64,000 bases of DNA from Pseudoalteromonas aurantia 208 (lineage in GTDB: Bacteria > Pseudomonadota > Gammaproteobacteria > Enterobacterales > Alteromonadaceae), in contig NZ_AQGV01000012.1 of NCBI RefSeq assembly GCF_014858725.1, positions 1,302,001 to 1,366,000 of the forward strand, read 5' to 3'. A program made the position numbers and the translations under genes. Under the pieces are notes generated by a model. It saw only the letters and a program-made list of their open reading frames with translations. It made no database searches and was not told where the DNA came from. Position 1 is the stretch's first letter. Every line of letters begins with the position of its first letter. Below, piece by piece: positions 9,220-18,485 of this stretch.

Positions 9220-10947
9220 TTACTGTGAGTTAATCAACGCACAAATTTCGGTGACAGCATCGTCAATACTAAACATCCGTTTTTCACCGGTACGTCGGTT
9301 TTTAAGCTCAACTTGATTATTATCAAGGTTACGTTCACCAATGACGAGTGTATATGGTACGCCAAGTAACTCCATGTCATTAAACATAACACCAGGTCGT
9401 TCTTTTCGGTCATCAAAGAGTATGTCGATCCCTGCTTTTTTAAATTCTGAATATAAATTGTTAGCAATTTCAGGGATACGATGAGATTTATGCATATTCA
9501 TAGGCACAATCGCAAGCGAAAATGGCGCCAATGCTAATGGCCATTTAATACCATAGTCATCGTTATTTTGTTCAATTGCTGCAGCGACAATACGTGATAC
9601 ACCGATACCGTAGCAACCCATGCTCATCATTTGGTTTTTACCACTTTCACCAAGCACACCAGCATTCATTGATTCTGAATATTTAGTGCCGAGCTGAAAA
9701 ATGTGGCCGACTTCAACACCGCGTTTGATATGTAATGACCCATTACCGCAAGGGCTTGGATCGCCTTCAACAACGTTACGAATATCAGCAACTACATAGT
9801 CCGTTACATCACGACCCCAGTTTATGCCACTGTAGTGTTCACCATCTTTATTGGCGCCAGCTACAAAATCAGCCATGACAGCAGCACTATGGTCAACGAT
9901 CACAGGCATATTTAAACCGACAGGTCCCAAAGAACCAGGGCGAGCACCAATAGCGGAAATAATATCTTGCTCTTTTGCCATTTCAAGAGGTGAATGGACT
10001 AGGTCGTGAGACTGTGCCTTTAATTCATTCAAATCATGATCGCCGCGAACAATTAATGCAACCAACCCACGTCGCTCGTTTTCATCTGCTGCACCATAAA
10101 CTATTAACGTTTTAACGCCACGGTGTGGTTTTACACCGTGGTTGGCTTTTAATTCAGCGATCGTTTTGGCTTCTGGAGTAGCAAATGAGTTGAGCTCTTT
10201 GGAGGGGGCCGCTCTTTCTGTTTTTGGTGCTAATGCTTCTGCCTTCTCAATGTTAGCTGCGTAATCACTTGCATCACTAAATGCGATAGCATCCTCACCC
10301 GATTCAGCCAAAACATGAAATTCATGTGATAGGCTACCACCGATTGAACCTGTATCTGCAAGTACTGGACGATAATCGAGTCCCAAGCGTTCAAAAATAT
10401 TACAATAGGCCTGATGCATTCGCTGATAGGTTTGTGTTAAACACTCTTCGCTCAAATGGAAAGAGTAAGCGTCTTTCATAGTGAATTCGCGTGCGCGCAT
10501 TACGCCAAAGCGAGGACGGACTTCATCACGTACCTTGGTCTGTACTTGATACAACGTGATCGGAAGTTGTTTGTAACTATTGATCTCTTTTCTAACGAAG
10601 TCTGTAATAACTTCTTCGTGTGTTGGACCTAGTGCGAAAGGACGATTATTTCTATCTGTGATACGTAGAAGCTCTGGACCAAACTGCTCCCAACGCCCAG
10701 ATTCCTGCCAAAGATCGGCTGGTTGGATCACTGGCATCAGCATCTCAATCGCGCCAGCATTATCCATTTCTTCTCGCACAATCTTTTCTACGTTGCGTAA
10801 AACTTTCAAGCCAGAAGGAAGCCAAGTATAAAGGCCTGAAGCCAATTTGCGGATCATACCCGCTCGAAGCATAAGCTGATGACTGATAATTTCAGCATCC
10901 GAAGGCGTCTCTTTTAGAGTCGCTAAAATATATTGACTAGTACGCAT
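9220..10947 (-). CDS. proS: Prolyl-tRNA synthetase
   Basis: 575 aa, full length for the bacterial-type class II ProRS. Order: catalytic motifs 1-3 (the motif 2 loop region [27 protein letters not shown] is visible over about residues 135-162; motif 3 has GIGVSR), an INS editing insert between motifs 2 and 3 (about 225-405) that deacylates Ala-tRNA(Pro), and a C-terminal anticodon-binding domain. It charges tRNA(Pro) in the cytoplasm. It lies next to trmO in the same orientation with a 91-bp gap, the arrangement also known around E. coli rcsF-trmO-proS, so co-transcription is plausible. It ends in a clear intrinsic terminator. Confidence 0.98.
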   Translation of the reverse strand: MRTSQYILATLKETPSDAEIISHQLMLRAGMIRKLASGLYTWLPSGLKVLRNVEKIVREEMDNAGAIEMLMPVIQPADLWQESGRWEQFGPELLRITDRNNRPFALGPTHEEVITDFVRKEINSYKQLPITLYQVQTKVRDEVRPRFGVMRAREFTMKDAYSFHLSEECLTQTYQRMHQAYCNIFERLGLDYRPVLADTGSIGGSLSHEFHVLAESGEDAIAFSDASDYAANIEKAEALAPKTERAAPSKELNSFATPEAKTIAELKANHGVKPHRGVKTLIVYGAADENERRGLVALIVRGDHDLNELKAQSHDLVHSPLEMAKEQDIISAIGARPGSLGPVGLNMPVIVDHSAAVMADFVAGANKDGEHYSGINWGRDVTDYVVADIRNVVEGDPSPCGNGSLHIKRGVEVGHIFQLGTKYSESMNAGVLGESGKNQMMSMGCYGIGVSRIVAAAIEQNNDDYGIKWPLALAPFSLAIVPMNMHKSHRIPEIANNLYSEFKKAGIDILFDDRKERPGVMFNDMELLGVPYTLVIGERNLDNNQVELKNRRTGEKRMFSIDDAVTEICALINSQ

Positions 10948-11038
10948 GGTTGTTCCGTTCGTAATGTATTTATTTTTCGTGTTAATTCCGCGTAGTTTAA
11001 CAGCGCTGGCGGCGCAGACAAGTAATTATTCTATGTCG

Positions 11039-11743
11039 CTATTGTTTGGAAATCTCAATGACCTGGTTGTGGTTTTCATCAACCTGCCAGCGGATGTTAA
11101 AATCGTATAGAGTCATACCATAAAACTGGGTCTGTTGCTTTTGTTTTTTGTAAGCTGGGCGTGGGTCTTGCTTTAACACATTCGTTATAAAAGCACGTAA
11201 TTCAGGGTATTGCTGTTGCTGAGAAATGTACGAGTCAGCTTGTTCACTGAATGCCACTGTCATTTGGGTTTCAGGGCGAGTATCAGCAAAACCAGCACTT
11301 GCGTCAGTCATTGCATCGGAATACGGCAAATAGGGTTTTATATCAATAATGGGGGTGCCATCAAGTAAATCTATACCAGAGAGCTGCAAAGCAAGTTGGC
11401 CATTTTTATATTCAATACTTTCTAATTTTACCGCGCTCATACCTATACCATTAGGTCGAAATGTTGCGCGGGTAGCAAAAACGCCTTTTTTTTCATTTCC
11501 GCCTAAGCGAGGAGGACGTACTAATGCGGAGTAACCTTTGTCGGCGGTTTCGTGAAACCGAAACAACAGCCATAAATGGCTAAACTCATCAATGCCCCTA
11601 ACAAACTCTTCTCGGTTAAAGTCTTTGGTGAAGATGAGTCTTGCTTTTGCCTGTGGCACTAACCTAGGTTGACGGGGAATGGCAAATTTTTGCTTGTAAG
11701 GTGATTCTATATTGCCAATAGGCACGATTTGATAATTGTCCAC
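11039..11743 (-). CDS. trmO: tRNA (N6-threonylcarbamoyl-A37) methyltransferase TrmO
   Basis: 234 aa, full length for TrmO (TsaA/YaeB family). It uses S-adenosylmethionine to methylate t6A37 to m6t6A37 in tRNA(Thr) reading ACY codons. Family blocks seen: PIGNIESPYKQKFAIPRQP at the N-terminus, FSHLWLLFRFH, and VRPPRLGGNEKKGVFATR followed by RPNGIGMSAV, which form the SAM-binding beta-barrel. A C-terminal extension of about 70 residues carries the TrmO-specific tail (RPAYKK, YDFNIRW). It is upstream of proS in the same orientation, as in E. coli. Confidence 0.95.
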   Translation of the reverse strand: MDNYQIVPIGNIESPYKQKFAIPRQPRLVPQAKARLIFTKDFNREEFVRGIDEFSHLWLLFRFHETADKGYSALVRPPRLGGNEKKGVFATRATFRPNGIGMSAVKLESIEYKNGQLALQLSGIDLLDGTPIIDIKPYLPYSDAMTDASAGFADTRPETQMTVAFSEQADSYISQQQQYPELRAFITNVLKQDPRPAYKKQKQQTQFYGMTLYDFNIRWQVDENHNQVIEISKQ

Positions 11744-11914
11744 AAGTTCTCGGTTCGTTTTTATCTAAGTCATAGTTCTGTCACTATTGTACTTGGGAAT
11801 AAAAAATTAACCAATGTGAAATAGGGCGTAATGCCATGTAATATCATTATTCTTTATATACGGATAATCTTATAACCAATGCAGACAAGTAGATTTAAAG
11901 CTGATAATTAGATT

Positions 11915-12088
11915 ATGACAGAGAACAAAAAACCGACGTTAAAGTTTCCTAGCCATGTCGAGACTGAACAAGATAGTTACATCGAGTTGTTAGGAGGAAG
12001 AGCAAATGAGCTACGTAATTTACTTTCCCAAAGCAAGAGCTTAACTGAAGCGTTGAAAAGTCAAAATGATAAGAACGAGCCAAAATAA
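11915..12088 (+). CDS. Small uncharacterised protein (57 aa)
   Basis: A 58-codon frame from ATG 11915 to TAA 12088, probably missed by length filters. The product is charged and hydrophilic with no signal peptide; its centre (YIELLGGRANELRNLLSQ) predicts an amphipathic helix. The last 23 bp overlap the next frame (12066) in another phase, which suggests translational coupling. No strong ribosome binding site precedes it. I do not recognise the family. It could be a small regulator or adaptor encoded with the 109-aa protein. Confidence 0.45.
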   Translation: MTENKKPTLKFPSHVETEQDSYIELLGGRANELRNLLSQSKSLTEALKSQNDKNEPK

Positions 12089-12395
12089 GGTCGATTGTTT
12101 CGAAAAGCTACTATTTAGTTGTTGTGAATCTAGCTTACAGCAATACTCTGTGCAAGCTAGATATGAATTTTACCTAAGTTTATTAGAATACAAGAATGAG
12201 TTGTTAGAGCTATATACCGTATTTGTAAGTACAGATACATCAGCTGAAAGTTATGAAGAAATTCTCGAATTAACCAAAAACAAACTGCAGTGTAATATGG
12301 AAGGTGCGCACAGAGCGCCTAGCGATATTGCGCCAATGCTTAATCATACAGTTTACGGGTTAGCACGCAATGCGTTACAGTATGCATATTCTTAA
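12066..12395 (+). CDS. Uncharacterised 109-aa protein
   Basis: 109 aa, soluble, predicted mostly helical (LLFSCCESSLQQYSVQ, EFYLSLLEYKNELLELYTVF) with four cysteines, two of them adjacent near the N-terminus. The ATG lies inside the end of the preceding 57-aa gene. A GGAGG at about 11991 lies inside that gene but is too far upstream to serve. I do not recognise the family. The two small genes together occupy the gap between trmO and the large hybrid kinase and face the kinase convergently with a 39-bp gap. Confidence 0.5.
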   Translation: MIRTSQNKVDCFEKLLFSCCESSLQQYSVQARYEFYLSLLEYKNELLELYTVFVSTDTSAESYEEILELTKNKLQCNMEGAHRAPSDIAPMLNHTVYGLARNALQYAYS

Positions 12396-12434
12396 ATTAA
12401 TAAACACGGACGGTAAAAATTTGAAATAAACCTA

Positions 12435-15400
12435 TTAATTTGCGTTGAACCTATCTGTTATCTTAATAACTAACTCTTTAGCTTGGACGAACTCAAAGTC
12501 GTTAATTAACTCTTCTAGCTCAGAAGAGTCGTCGCTAGACATAAACTGAAGGCTGTTTAGTTCATTAACGGTCTCAATTGCTTCGACATCGTTAGAGTCT
12601 ATCAGGTCAGTAAGCAACTTTAAACGTTGGATTATTAGGGGTTTATTGAGTTTATCAGTTTGTTCAGACACTTGTTTTTTTGCCTCATAATTAGGGCGTT
12701 TAGTTAAGCGTATAGATATTTCTTTTAAATAGGCAATAATGTCGTGAATATCATTCATATTTACGCTACCACCACTGTCGATTGTTGATTCAAATAGCCC
12801 ACCAATATCAGCGAGACGAGTCGCACATAAATTGGCTGCAGATCCTTTTAACGAATGTGCAATCCGAGATGCGTGCTCTGTGTCACCAATTATGAGTGCT
12901 TGCTCTAAATTAATCATTTCTTCTATTTGGTTTTTAATAAATTTAGTTAAAATTGACCAATAGGCTTTTTCGTTTCCACCAATACGTTTAATACCTTCCG
13001 CATAGGCAATTCCATCCAATGTAAACGATTCTACTTCTATCTTTTGTGTCTCTATTTCAACGTTATCAATAGTACCAGTTGGGGCTATATTTTGTGGTAT
13101 TTGTGTGGGTTCTAGACAAGCGTGGATAGTAGCTAACATCGTATCAAAGTTTATCGGCTTTGCAATATGAGCATTCATACCTGCTTGGGTACATTTATGT
13201 ATGTCTTCTTGCATTGCATTTGCTGTCATTGCGATTATGGGCAGTGTATCAAGTGGCTTGGTTTTACGAATTTCTTGCGTTGCCGTGATCCCATCCATAA
13301 CAGGCATTTGCATATCCATTAACACTAAATCGAACGGTTGCTCTTGCACCATATTCAGGGCTTCGAGGCCATTATTGGCAATCGTTATATGTAAATTGAC
13401 AGATTGCAGCATTTCGTATGCAACTTCTTGATTTGTGATGTTATCTTCAACTAATAAAATACGTTCACCTGAAAAACCCATATTTTCTATTTCAGAAACT
13501 GGGCTAACATGATGCTCTGATGGTCGCTGTAAGCCGTAACATTCCATTATTGTGTCTAGTAGTATGGAAGCGTTAACAGGTTTAATAATCAACCCATCCA
13601 GCAGGGTGGATACTTCTTTATTCATGCCAACTTCTTTTCCATAGGCGGTCACTAGAATGATCACTGGCTGCTCTGCAATCGGCATATTACGTATATGTTT
13701 TATGGTATCTATTCCGTTCATGCCGGGCATATTCCAATCCATAAAGACTAAGTCATACTTAGCGACTTCTAACTCACTCACCGCTTCTCTTCCACTGCTT
13801 ACGCTATTGACCGCCAAGCCCATAGCTTTTAACAGGTTGTATAATATAGCCCGCGCGCTGTCATTATCATCTACTACCAAAGCTTTTTTATCTTTGAGAT
13901 TAGCTTCAGGACAAACAAAATTTCTGACTTTCGCTTCTTGGAGGCCGCATTGCACAGTAAAGAAAAACTCCGAGCCTTTGTCGACTTCACTGATTACCCC
14001 AATTTCCCCGCCCATAAGCTCAACGAGATTTTTAGAAATACTTAAACCGAGACCAGTACCGCCATACTTACGGGTAATTGAACCATCTGCTTGAGAGAAC
14101 GCATTAAATAACTTTTCTTGTTGTGCTTGGGATAAACCTATGCCGCTGTCTTTAACGCTAAACCTCAGTACAACATTATCGTTGCTTTGTTCCGCAACTG
14201 TAATTGCGATAACAATTTCGCCTGTTTCAGTAAATTTAATCGCGTTACCACATAAATTTATTAAGACTTGACCTAGTCGCAAGGGGTCTCCTACTAAGCT
14301 TATTGGTATATCAGGGGCGACATCAAGTAATAGCTCTAGGTTTTTATCTTGTGCTTTGACTGCATTAACTGTCACTACGTTGTCTGTTACTTCATCAAGC
14401 AGAAAGCTAACCGACTCAACGGTCATTTTACCCGACTCTATTTTAGAAAAGTCGAGAATATCGTTAATGATCCCTAACAGGTTTTTCGCGGCTTGATCTA
14501 TTTTGGTGACATATCCAAGTTGTTGCGTGTTAAGGTTGGTTTTAAGTGCCAAATGACTCATTCCAATAATTGCATTCATTGGAGTTCTAATTTCGTGGCT
14601 CATATTGGCAAGAAACTCGCCTTTAGCTGTACTCATTTGGTCAGCTTGTTCTTTCGCAACAATTAACTGTTGTTCCATTTCTTTACGTTCGGTAACGTCT
14701 AAGATTAAGCCGACAATTCCCGCTACTTCACCATCAGCATTACAAAAGGTAGCCTCGTAAATCACCACATCTCTAGGTTGCCCTTCGATATTAATTAAAG
14801 TTAACTCATAGTTATGGCTGCCTGGTTCATTTAAAAGAGCTTGCTCAGATTCGACAAACTGTTGCGCAATATTTTTGCTAAAAATCTCACTGGGAACCGC
14901 GCCAATTACATCAGCGTCAAACGTACCTATGAATTCATGAAAAATTGAATTTACACCCAAATACTCGCCATCACGATTGCGATAATACATGGGGTTTGGA
15001 ATTGCATCGATGATCTGTCGATTAAGTTCAAGTTGCTCTAGCACTTTTTTCTCTGTACTGCGTTGTAATTCAATATTCTGAGTGAGTTGCAAACTAATGG
15101 CCAAATCTTGAATAACGGATTCAACCCATTCAAAATCTTTTTCTGAAACTGGCTTTAGACTACCTAATTCAAGTAACCCCACACACTCATTGCTGACCAT
15201 CAGAGGGAAGTAATAGAGTTCAGACAGGTATAAGCTCTCTCCATTGAGCTCGATAGCATATTGAGACTCTTGCAACGACATAGAATAAGTTTGTTTGCTA
15301 CTGAGTACATGAAAATGAATTGAATCATAGTTATCATAATAAGTAGGGGATTTTTTACAGTAGCCCGTCCCAGCAACACGAAATAATTTCGAGTCATTGA

Positions 15401-16442
15401 AGACATAGAGTCCAAGCAGAGGAACGGATAGCCTACGGCCAAGAAACTGCATGAGCTCTTCGCCTAACTCTTTGGCGGAGTTTTTTCCTCTTAGCGCAAG
15501 TCCGAAGTCTTTCATTATGGTATTAAATTGCAGTTGTTTAGAAATGTTGTGAAGTAACGTGTTCATTGCGCGTGAGAAGTTTGCGAGTTCCCCCTGTGTT
15601 TGAGTATCAAGCCTAAAATCATAGTCGTCTTCTTCAACATGGGAGACGACCTTCTTTTGCATCTTAGAAACAGGGTTGATATACATTTTCCAAAGCAGGT
15701 AGAATGATAATGCAATACTGACTATCAAAATTATACTCATTAGCTTTTGTAGTTGATGCATCCATATTAAATCATTCGCGTTATTGATAATTCTAGTTTT
15801 TAATTTGCTTGCCATATGCCAATGAGCATCGTCTAAGGCAGTCATAATTTTTGCTTTTTCGATAAAATATTCATCACTAAAAAGTAGACGTTGTGCCGCA
15901 GGCAAGTCGGGCTCACCTTGAACGGTCCAATTTCCGAATATATCTTGTTGCATCCCTGCAACTAAATAAAATGCGTGACGCTCCATACTGACCAGTGCAT
16001 CAGATGTTGCTAGGGCTAATTTCATTTGGCTGAGTTCATAATCATCAATGCCAACTATCTCAAAACGTTCTATAATTGATGGGCCATTGAAGCCACTTGA
16101 GATATCCGGAGGAGAGGCATAAGGGGATGCCAAAGCATCCCAATAACTAAAGCTTAATTCATTTGGTGGAGGCGCTTTACCATCTCGAACATTGAGGACA
16201 TATTGGAATAGTTCGTACCAACGTGTGTTTCCTGTTAAAGCGTAAGTTCGGGCGAAGTTAGTTAGTTGATCAGAGCTTTGTTTTAATTCTTGTGTGAGCT
16301 CACTTAGCGCCAACAGTTGTTTGCTATCATGTTGCTCTAATGTTTCCTTTTTCTGCATGTAATATGAAATATATTGAATTGCGACACTGATACTAAACAT
16401 CACTGAAAATATAGATATAAATAAAGTACGTACACTGATCAT
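12435..16442 (-). CDS. Large membrane hybrid sensor histidine kinase (HAMP-GAF-PAS-HK-REC-REC-Hpt)
   Basis: 1335 aa. TM1 (about 5-25) and TM2 (about 235-255) bracket a roughly 210-residue periplasmic sensor; then HAMP (256-308), GAF (about 310-450), PAS (about 475-590), HisKA with phospho-accepting His in NMSHEIRTPMNAI (about 614), HATPase (about 705-815, N and G boxes present), REC1 (Asp in MDWNMPGM, about 901), REC2 (Asp in LMDMQMPVMDG, about 1043) and Hpt (His in AHSLKGSAANL, about 1195). All relay residues are present, so phosphate can run His-Asp-His within one chain to an external regulator. It diverges from the REC/HD-GYP gene at 16533 with a 90-bp gap, the likeliest partner. The ligand is unknown. 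Confidence 0.92.
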   Translation of the reverse strand: MISVRTLFISIFSVMFSISVAIQYISYYMQKKETLEQHDSKQLLALSELTQELKQSSDQLTNFARTYALTGNTRWYELFQYVLNVRDGKAPPPNELSFSYWDALASPYASPPDISSGFNGPSIIERFEIVGIDDYELSQMKLALATSDALVSMERHAFYLVAGMQQDIFGNWTVQGEPDLPAAQRLLFSDEYFIEKAKIMTALDDAHWHMASKLKTRIINNANDLIWMHQLQKLMSIILIVSIALSFYLLWKMYINPVSKMQKKVVSHVEEDDYDFRLDTQTQGELANFSRAMNTLLHNISKQLQFNTIMKDFGLALRGKNSAKELGEELMQFLGRRLSVPLLGLYVFNDSKLFRVAGTGYCKKSPTYYDNYDSIHFHVLSSKQTYSMSLQESQYAIELNGESLYLSELYYFPLMVSNECVGLLELGSLKPVSEKDFEWVESVIQDLAISLQLTQNIELQRSTEKKVLEQLELNRQIIDAIPNPMYYRNRDGEYLGVNSIFHEFIGTFDADVIGAVPSEIFSKNIAQQFVESEQALLNEPGSHNYELTLINIEGQPRDVVIYEATFCNADGEVAGIVGLILDVTERKEMEQQLIVAKEQADQMSTAKGEFLANMSHEIRTPMNAIIGMSHLALKTNLNTQQLGYVTKIDQAAKNLLGIINDILDFSKIESGKMTVESVSFLLDEVTDNVVTVNAVKAQDKNLELLLDVAPDIPISLVGDPLRLGQVLINLCGNAIKFTETGEIVIAITVAEQSNDNVVLRFSVKDSGIGLSQAQQEKLFNAFSQADGSITRKYGGTGLGLSISKNLVELMGGEIGVISEVDKGSEFFFTVQCGLQEAKVRNFVCPEANLKDKKALVVDDNDSARAILYNLLKAMGLAVNSVSSGREAVSELEVAKYDLVFMDWNMPGMNGIDTIKHIRNMPIAEQPVIILVTAYGKEVGMNKEVSTLLDGLIIKPVNASILLDTIMECYGLQRPSEHHVSPVSEIENMGFSGERILLVEDNITNQEVAYEMLQSVNLHITIANNGLEALNMVQEQPFDLVLMDMQMPVMDGITATQEIRKTKPLDTLPIIAMTANAMQEDIHKCTQAGMNAHIAKPINFDTMLATIHACLEPTQIPQNIAPTGTIDNVEIETQKIEVESFTLDGIAYAEGIKRIGGNEKAYWSILTKFIKNQIEEMINLEQALIIGDTEHASRIAHSLKGSAANLCATRLADIGGLFESTIDSGGSVNMNDIHDIIAYLKEISIRLTKRPNYEAKKQVSEQTDKLNKPLIIQRLKLLTDLIDSNDVEAIETVNELNSLQFMSSDDSSELEELINDFEFVQAKELVIKITDRFNAN

Positions 16443-16532
16443 AGAAAATAACCTAACTTTTTGGCACGATCACAAGAATAGACCTAATATGATGATATTG
16501 GCTAATAATATGTAAACAAAGCAGGCTCAGTA

Positions 16533-17615
16533 ATGTCAGATAAGTACACTGTACTGGTTGTGGATGACGCGAAGGAAAATTTAGCAGTAATGTCGCAACT
16601 TCTGAAAGAAGACTACCGGGTTGTAGTTGCTAAAAGTGGAGAACAAGCGTTACAGCTACTTACTTCACAAAAAATAGATATTGTTTTATTAGATGTTGTT
16701 ATGCCAAATATGGATGGCTATCAAGTAATTACACATATAAAGTCTCAAGATGCTTTACAAGATTTGCCCGTTATATTTTTAACGGGCAAAGACAGTGTTG
16801 AAGATGAGGAAAAAGGGTTTGAATTAGGCGCGTGTGATTATATCAATAAGCCAATCAGTCCACCCATTGTAAAAGCACGGGTTCGAACGCATCTACAAAA
16901 TAAGCGGACTCGAGATTTTTTGAAAGATCAAAACACCTTTTTAGAAAAAGAGATAATAAAAAGAACAGAAGAAATGTCAAAGCTTCAAGATGCGACTATC
17001 ACTGCGATGGCGAGTTTGGCAGAGACCCGAGATCAAGAAACTGGTAATCATATTCGTCGTACGCAATTATACGTAAAGTTACTTGCTGATAAACTGCATA
17101 AAAAGGATAAATATAAAGACCAGTTAACCGTTAAGCTCATCAATATTTTCTATAAATCTGCGCCGTTACATGACATTGGTAAAGTTGGGATCCCTGATAA
17201 TATATTATTAAAACCCGGAAAATTAGATTTTGATGAATTTGAGGTGATGAAACAACACACCGACTTTGGGTTTAAGGCCATCGAAAATGCTGAGTCGGAA
17301 ATGGGGGCAGACGATACGTTTTTGAAAGTAGCGAAAGAGATTGCACATTATCATCATGAAAAGTGGGATGGAAGCGGTTACCCTGATGGATTAAAGGGGG
17401 AAGCAATCCCTTTGAGTGCGAGATTAATGGCCATTGCTGACGTTTATGACGCACTGATTAGTAAACGGGTGTATAAAGATGCGATGACCCATGAACAAGC
17501 AATGAAGATAATTGCAGAGGGTCGAGGGTCTCATTTTGATCCTGACATGATTGACGCCTTTTTTGAAATAGAAACCGAATTTTACGAAATTGCACAGAAG
17601 TATACCGATGGTTAA
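16533..17615 (+). CDS. Response regulator with HD-GYP phosphodiesterase domain
   Basis: 360 aa. REC domain (1-120) with phospho-acceptor in LLDVVMPNMDGY (about residue 54) and conserved Lys in NKPIS; a short coiled linker; then an HD-GYP domain (about 155-350). The catalytic set is intact: the HD pair in PLHDIGKVGIPD, HYHHEKWDGSGYPDG, and ARLMAIADVYDAL. HD-GYP enzymes hydrolyse cyclic di-GMP to pGpG/GMP, so phosphorylation probably tunes the switch between sessile and motile states. Divergent from the big hybrid kinase, probably its cognate output. With a biofilm polysaccharide locus 12 kb away, a shared c-di-GMP theme is possible but unproven. Confidence 0.9.
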   Translation: MSDKYTVLVVDDAKENLAVMSQLLKEDYRVVVAKSGEQALQLLTSQKIDIVLLDVVMPNMDGYQVITHIKSQDALQDLPVIFLTGKDSVEDEEKGFELGACDYINKPISPPIVKARVRTHLQNKRTRDFLKDQNTFLEKEIIKRTEEMSKLQDATITAMASLAETRDQETGNHIRRTQLYVKLLADKLHKKDKYKDQLTVKLINIFYKSAPLHDIGKVGIPDNILLKPGKLDFDEFEVMKQHTDFGFKAIENAESEMGADDTFLKVAKEIAHYHHEKWDGSGYPDGLKGEAIPLSARLMAIADVYDALISKRVYKDAMTHEQAMKIIAEGRGSHFDPDMIDAFFEIETEFYEIAQKYTDG

Positions 17616-17805
17616 CCCAATATGCGTTGCTATGTAACTAACCTCAGCTCTGGATAAGCGAATTTGCCCAATAAAGCTTATTTTTCTCACTCTCGGCGTT
17701 GCTTTCATTTGTAATAGCCCGCTATTACTGCATAAAAGCGCCTTGATATTGAACAAAATATCATCATCGGGTTGCACGTAAGTTTGTTTACAAAACATTT
17801 CCTAT
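17616..17805. repeat. Suspected interspersed intergenic repeat element
   Basis: The 190 bp after the HD-GYP stop has no gene of its own but looks like a conserved intergenic element. It contains the small inverted repeat TAATAGCCCGCTATTA at about 17711-17726, and the complementary strand is open for about 125 codons running into the HD-GYP gene. From general memory, similar sequences occur repeatedly between genes in Alteromonadales. No second copy is obvious in this window, so the repeat call is tentative. Confidence 0.35.
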
Positions 17806-17884
17806 TCCAAAACCCTTATCCAAACCTGAGGTCAACTAAATAACCGCACAAGATTGGCACGGTTATAAGGTATAGATAAGAAGG

Positions 17885-18364
17885 TTACTCGTCTTCTATC
17901 GTGCGATGTAACAAAGACTCTGTTTCGATCGCGATTTCTTTCATTTTTATCGCATAAAGCTCTAGCTTTTTTTCGTCTTCTGTGGAAGGTTCAAACAGAG
18001 GGACGGGAATAGGGTAGCCAGCTTGATCCATTGCAATGAAACTAATAATACAGTGGTTACTTTCGGTTAATACTTGCTTCTGGGGGTCACCACACCTTAC
18101 TCGTACAAATATTTGCATACTCGTTTTGCCTGTATGGGCAATTTTTGCTGAGACTTCTACAATTTGGCCTACTAAAATAGGGCGCTTAAAGCGTACACCC
18201 GCGACCGACACAGTCACTGAATAACTGCCGCTCCAACCAGCCGCACACGCATAGCCTGCCTGATCGATCCATTTCATTACAATGCCACCATGTACTTTCC
18301 CGCCGAAATTAACGTCGGTAGGTTCTGCCAAAAACCGAAAAACCACTTCTGATTTACTGTCCAT
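17885..18364 (-). CDS. Hotdog-fold acyl-CoA thioesterase (YciA/BACH-type)
   Basis: 159 aa, a single hotdog domain. The helix-containing motif NFGGKVHGGIVMKWIDQAGY holds the Asn/His/Gly and Asp that position the thioester. It hydrolyses acyl-CoA to free acid and CoA in the cytoplasm; chain preference cannot be read. The C-terminal tail is charged. Monocistronic on the minus strand, just downstream of the ETF-QO gene but separated from it by an intrinsic terminator. Confidence 0.85.
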   Translation of the reverse strand: MDSKSEVVFRFLAEPTDVNFGGKVHGGIVMKWIDQAGYACAAGWSGSYSVTVSVAGVRFKRPILVGQIVEVSAKIAHTGKTSMQIFVRVRCGDPQKQVLTESNHCIISFIAMDQAGYPIPVPLFEPSTEDEKKLELYAIKMKEIAIETESLLHRTIEDE

Positions 18365-18438
18365 TTTATGCCCCTGAGACTTAAATTATTATTTAAGTAT
18401 ATGCAAAATTTGAATTTTTGCGTCAATTCATACGAGCA

Positions 18439-18464
18439 TAAAAAAGGGCCGTTAGGCCCCGCAG
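18439..18464 (-). terminator. Intrinsic terminator of the ETF-QO gene
   Basis: On the minus strand GGGGCC-TAAC-GGCCC (about 18446-18460) is followed by a run of T (18440-18445), 25 nt past the ETF-QO stop. Confidence 0.8.
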
Positions 18465-18485
18465 TTTGGAATTTTGAGGATGGGT

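Noticed and set aside
17424..17798. 124-aa minus-strand frame over the HD-GYP 3' end
   Set aside because: Shares about half its length with a well-supported gene on the other strand; the rest is the suspected repeat. No recognisable family.
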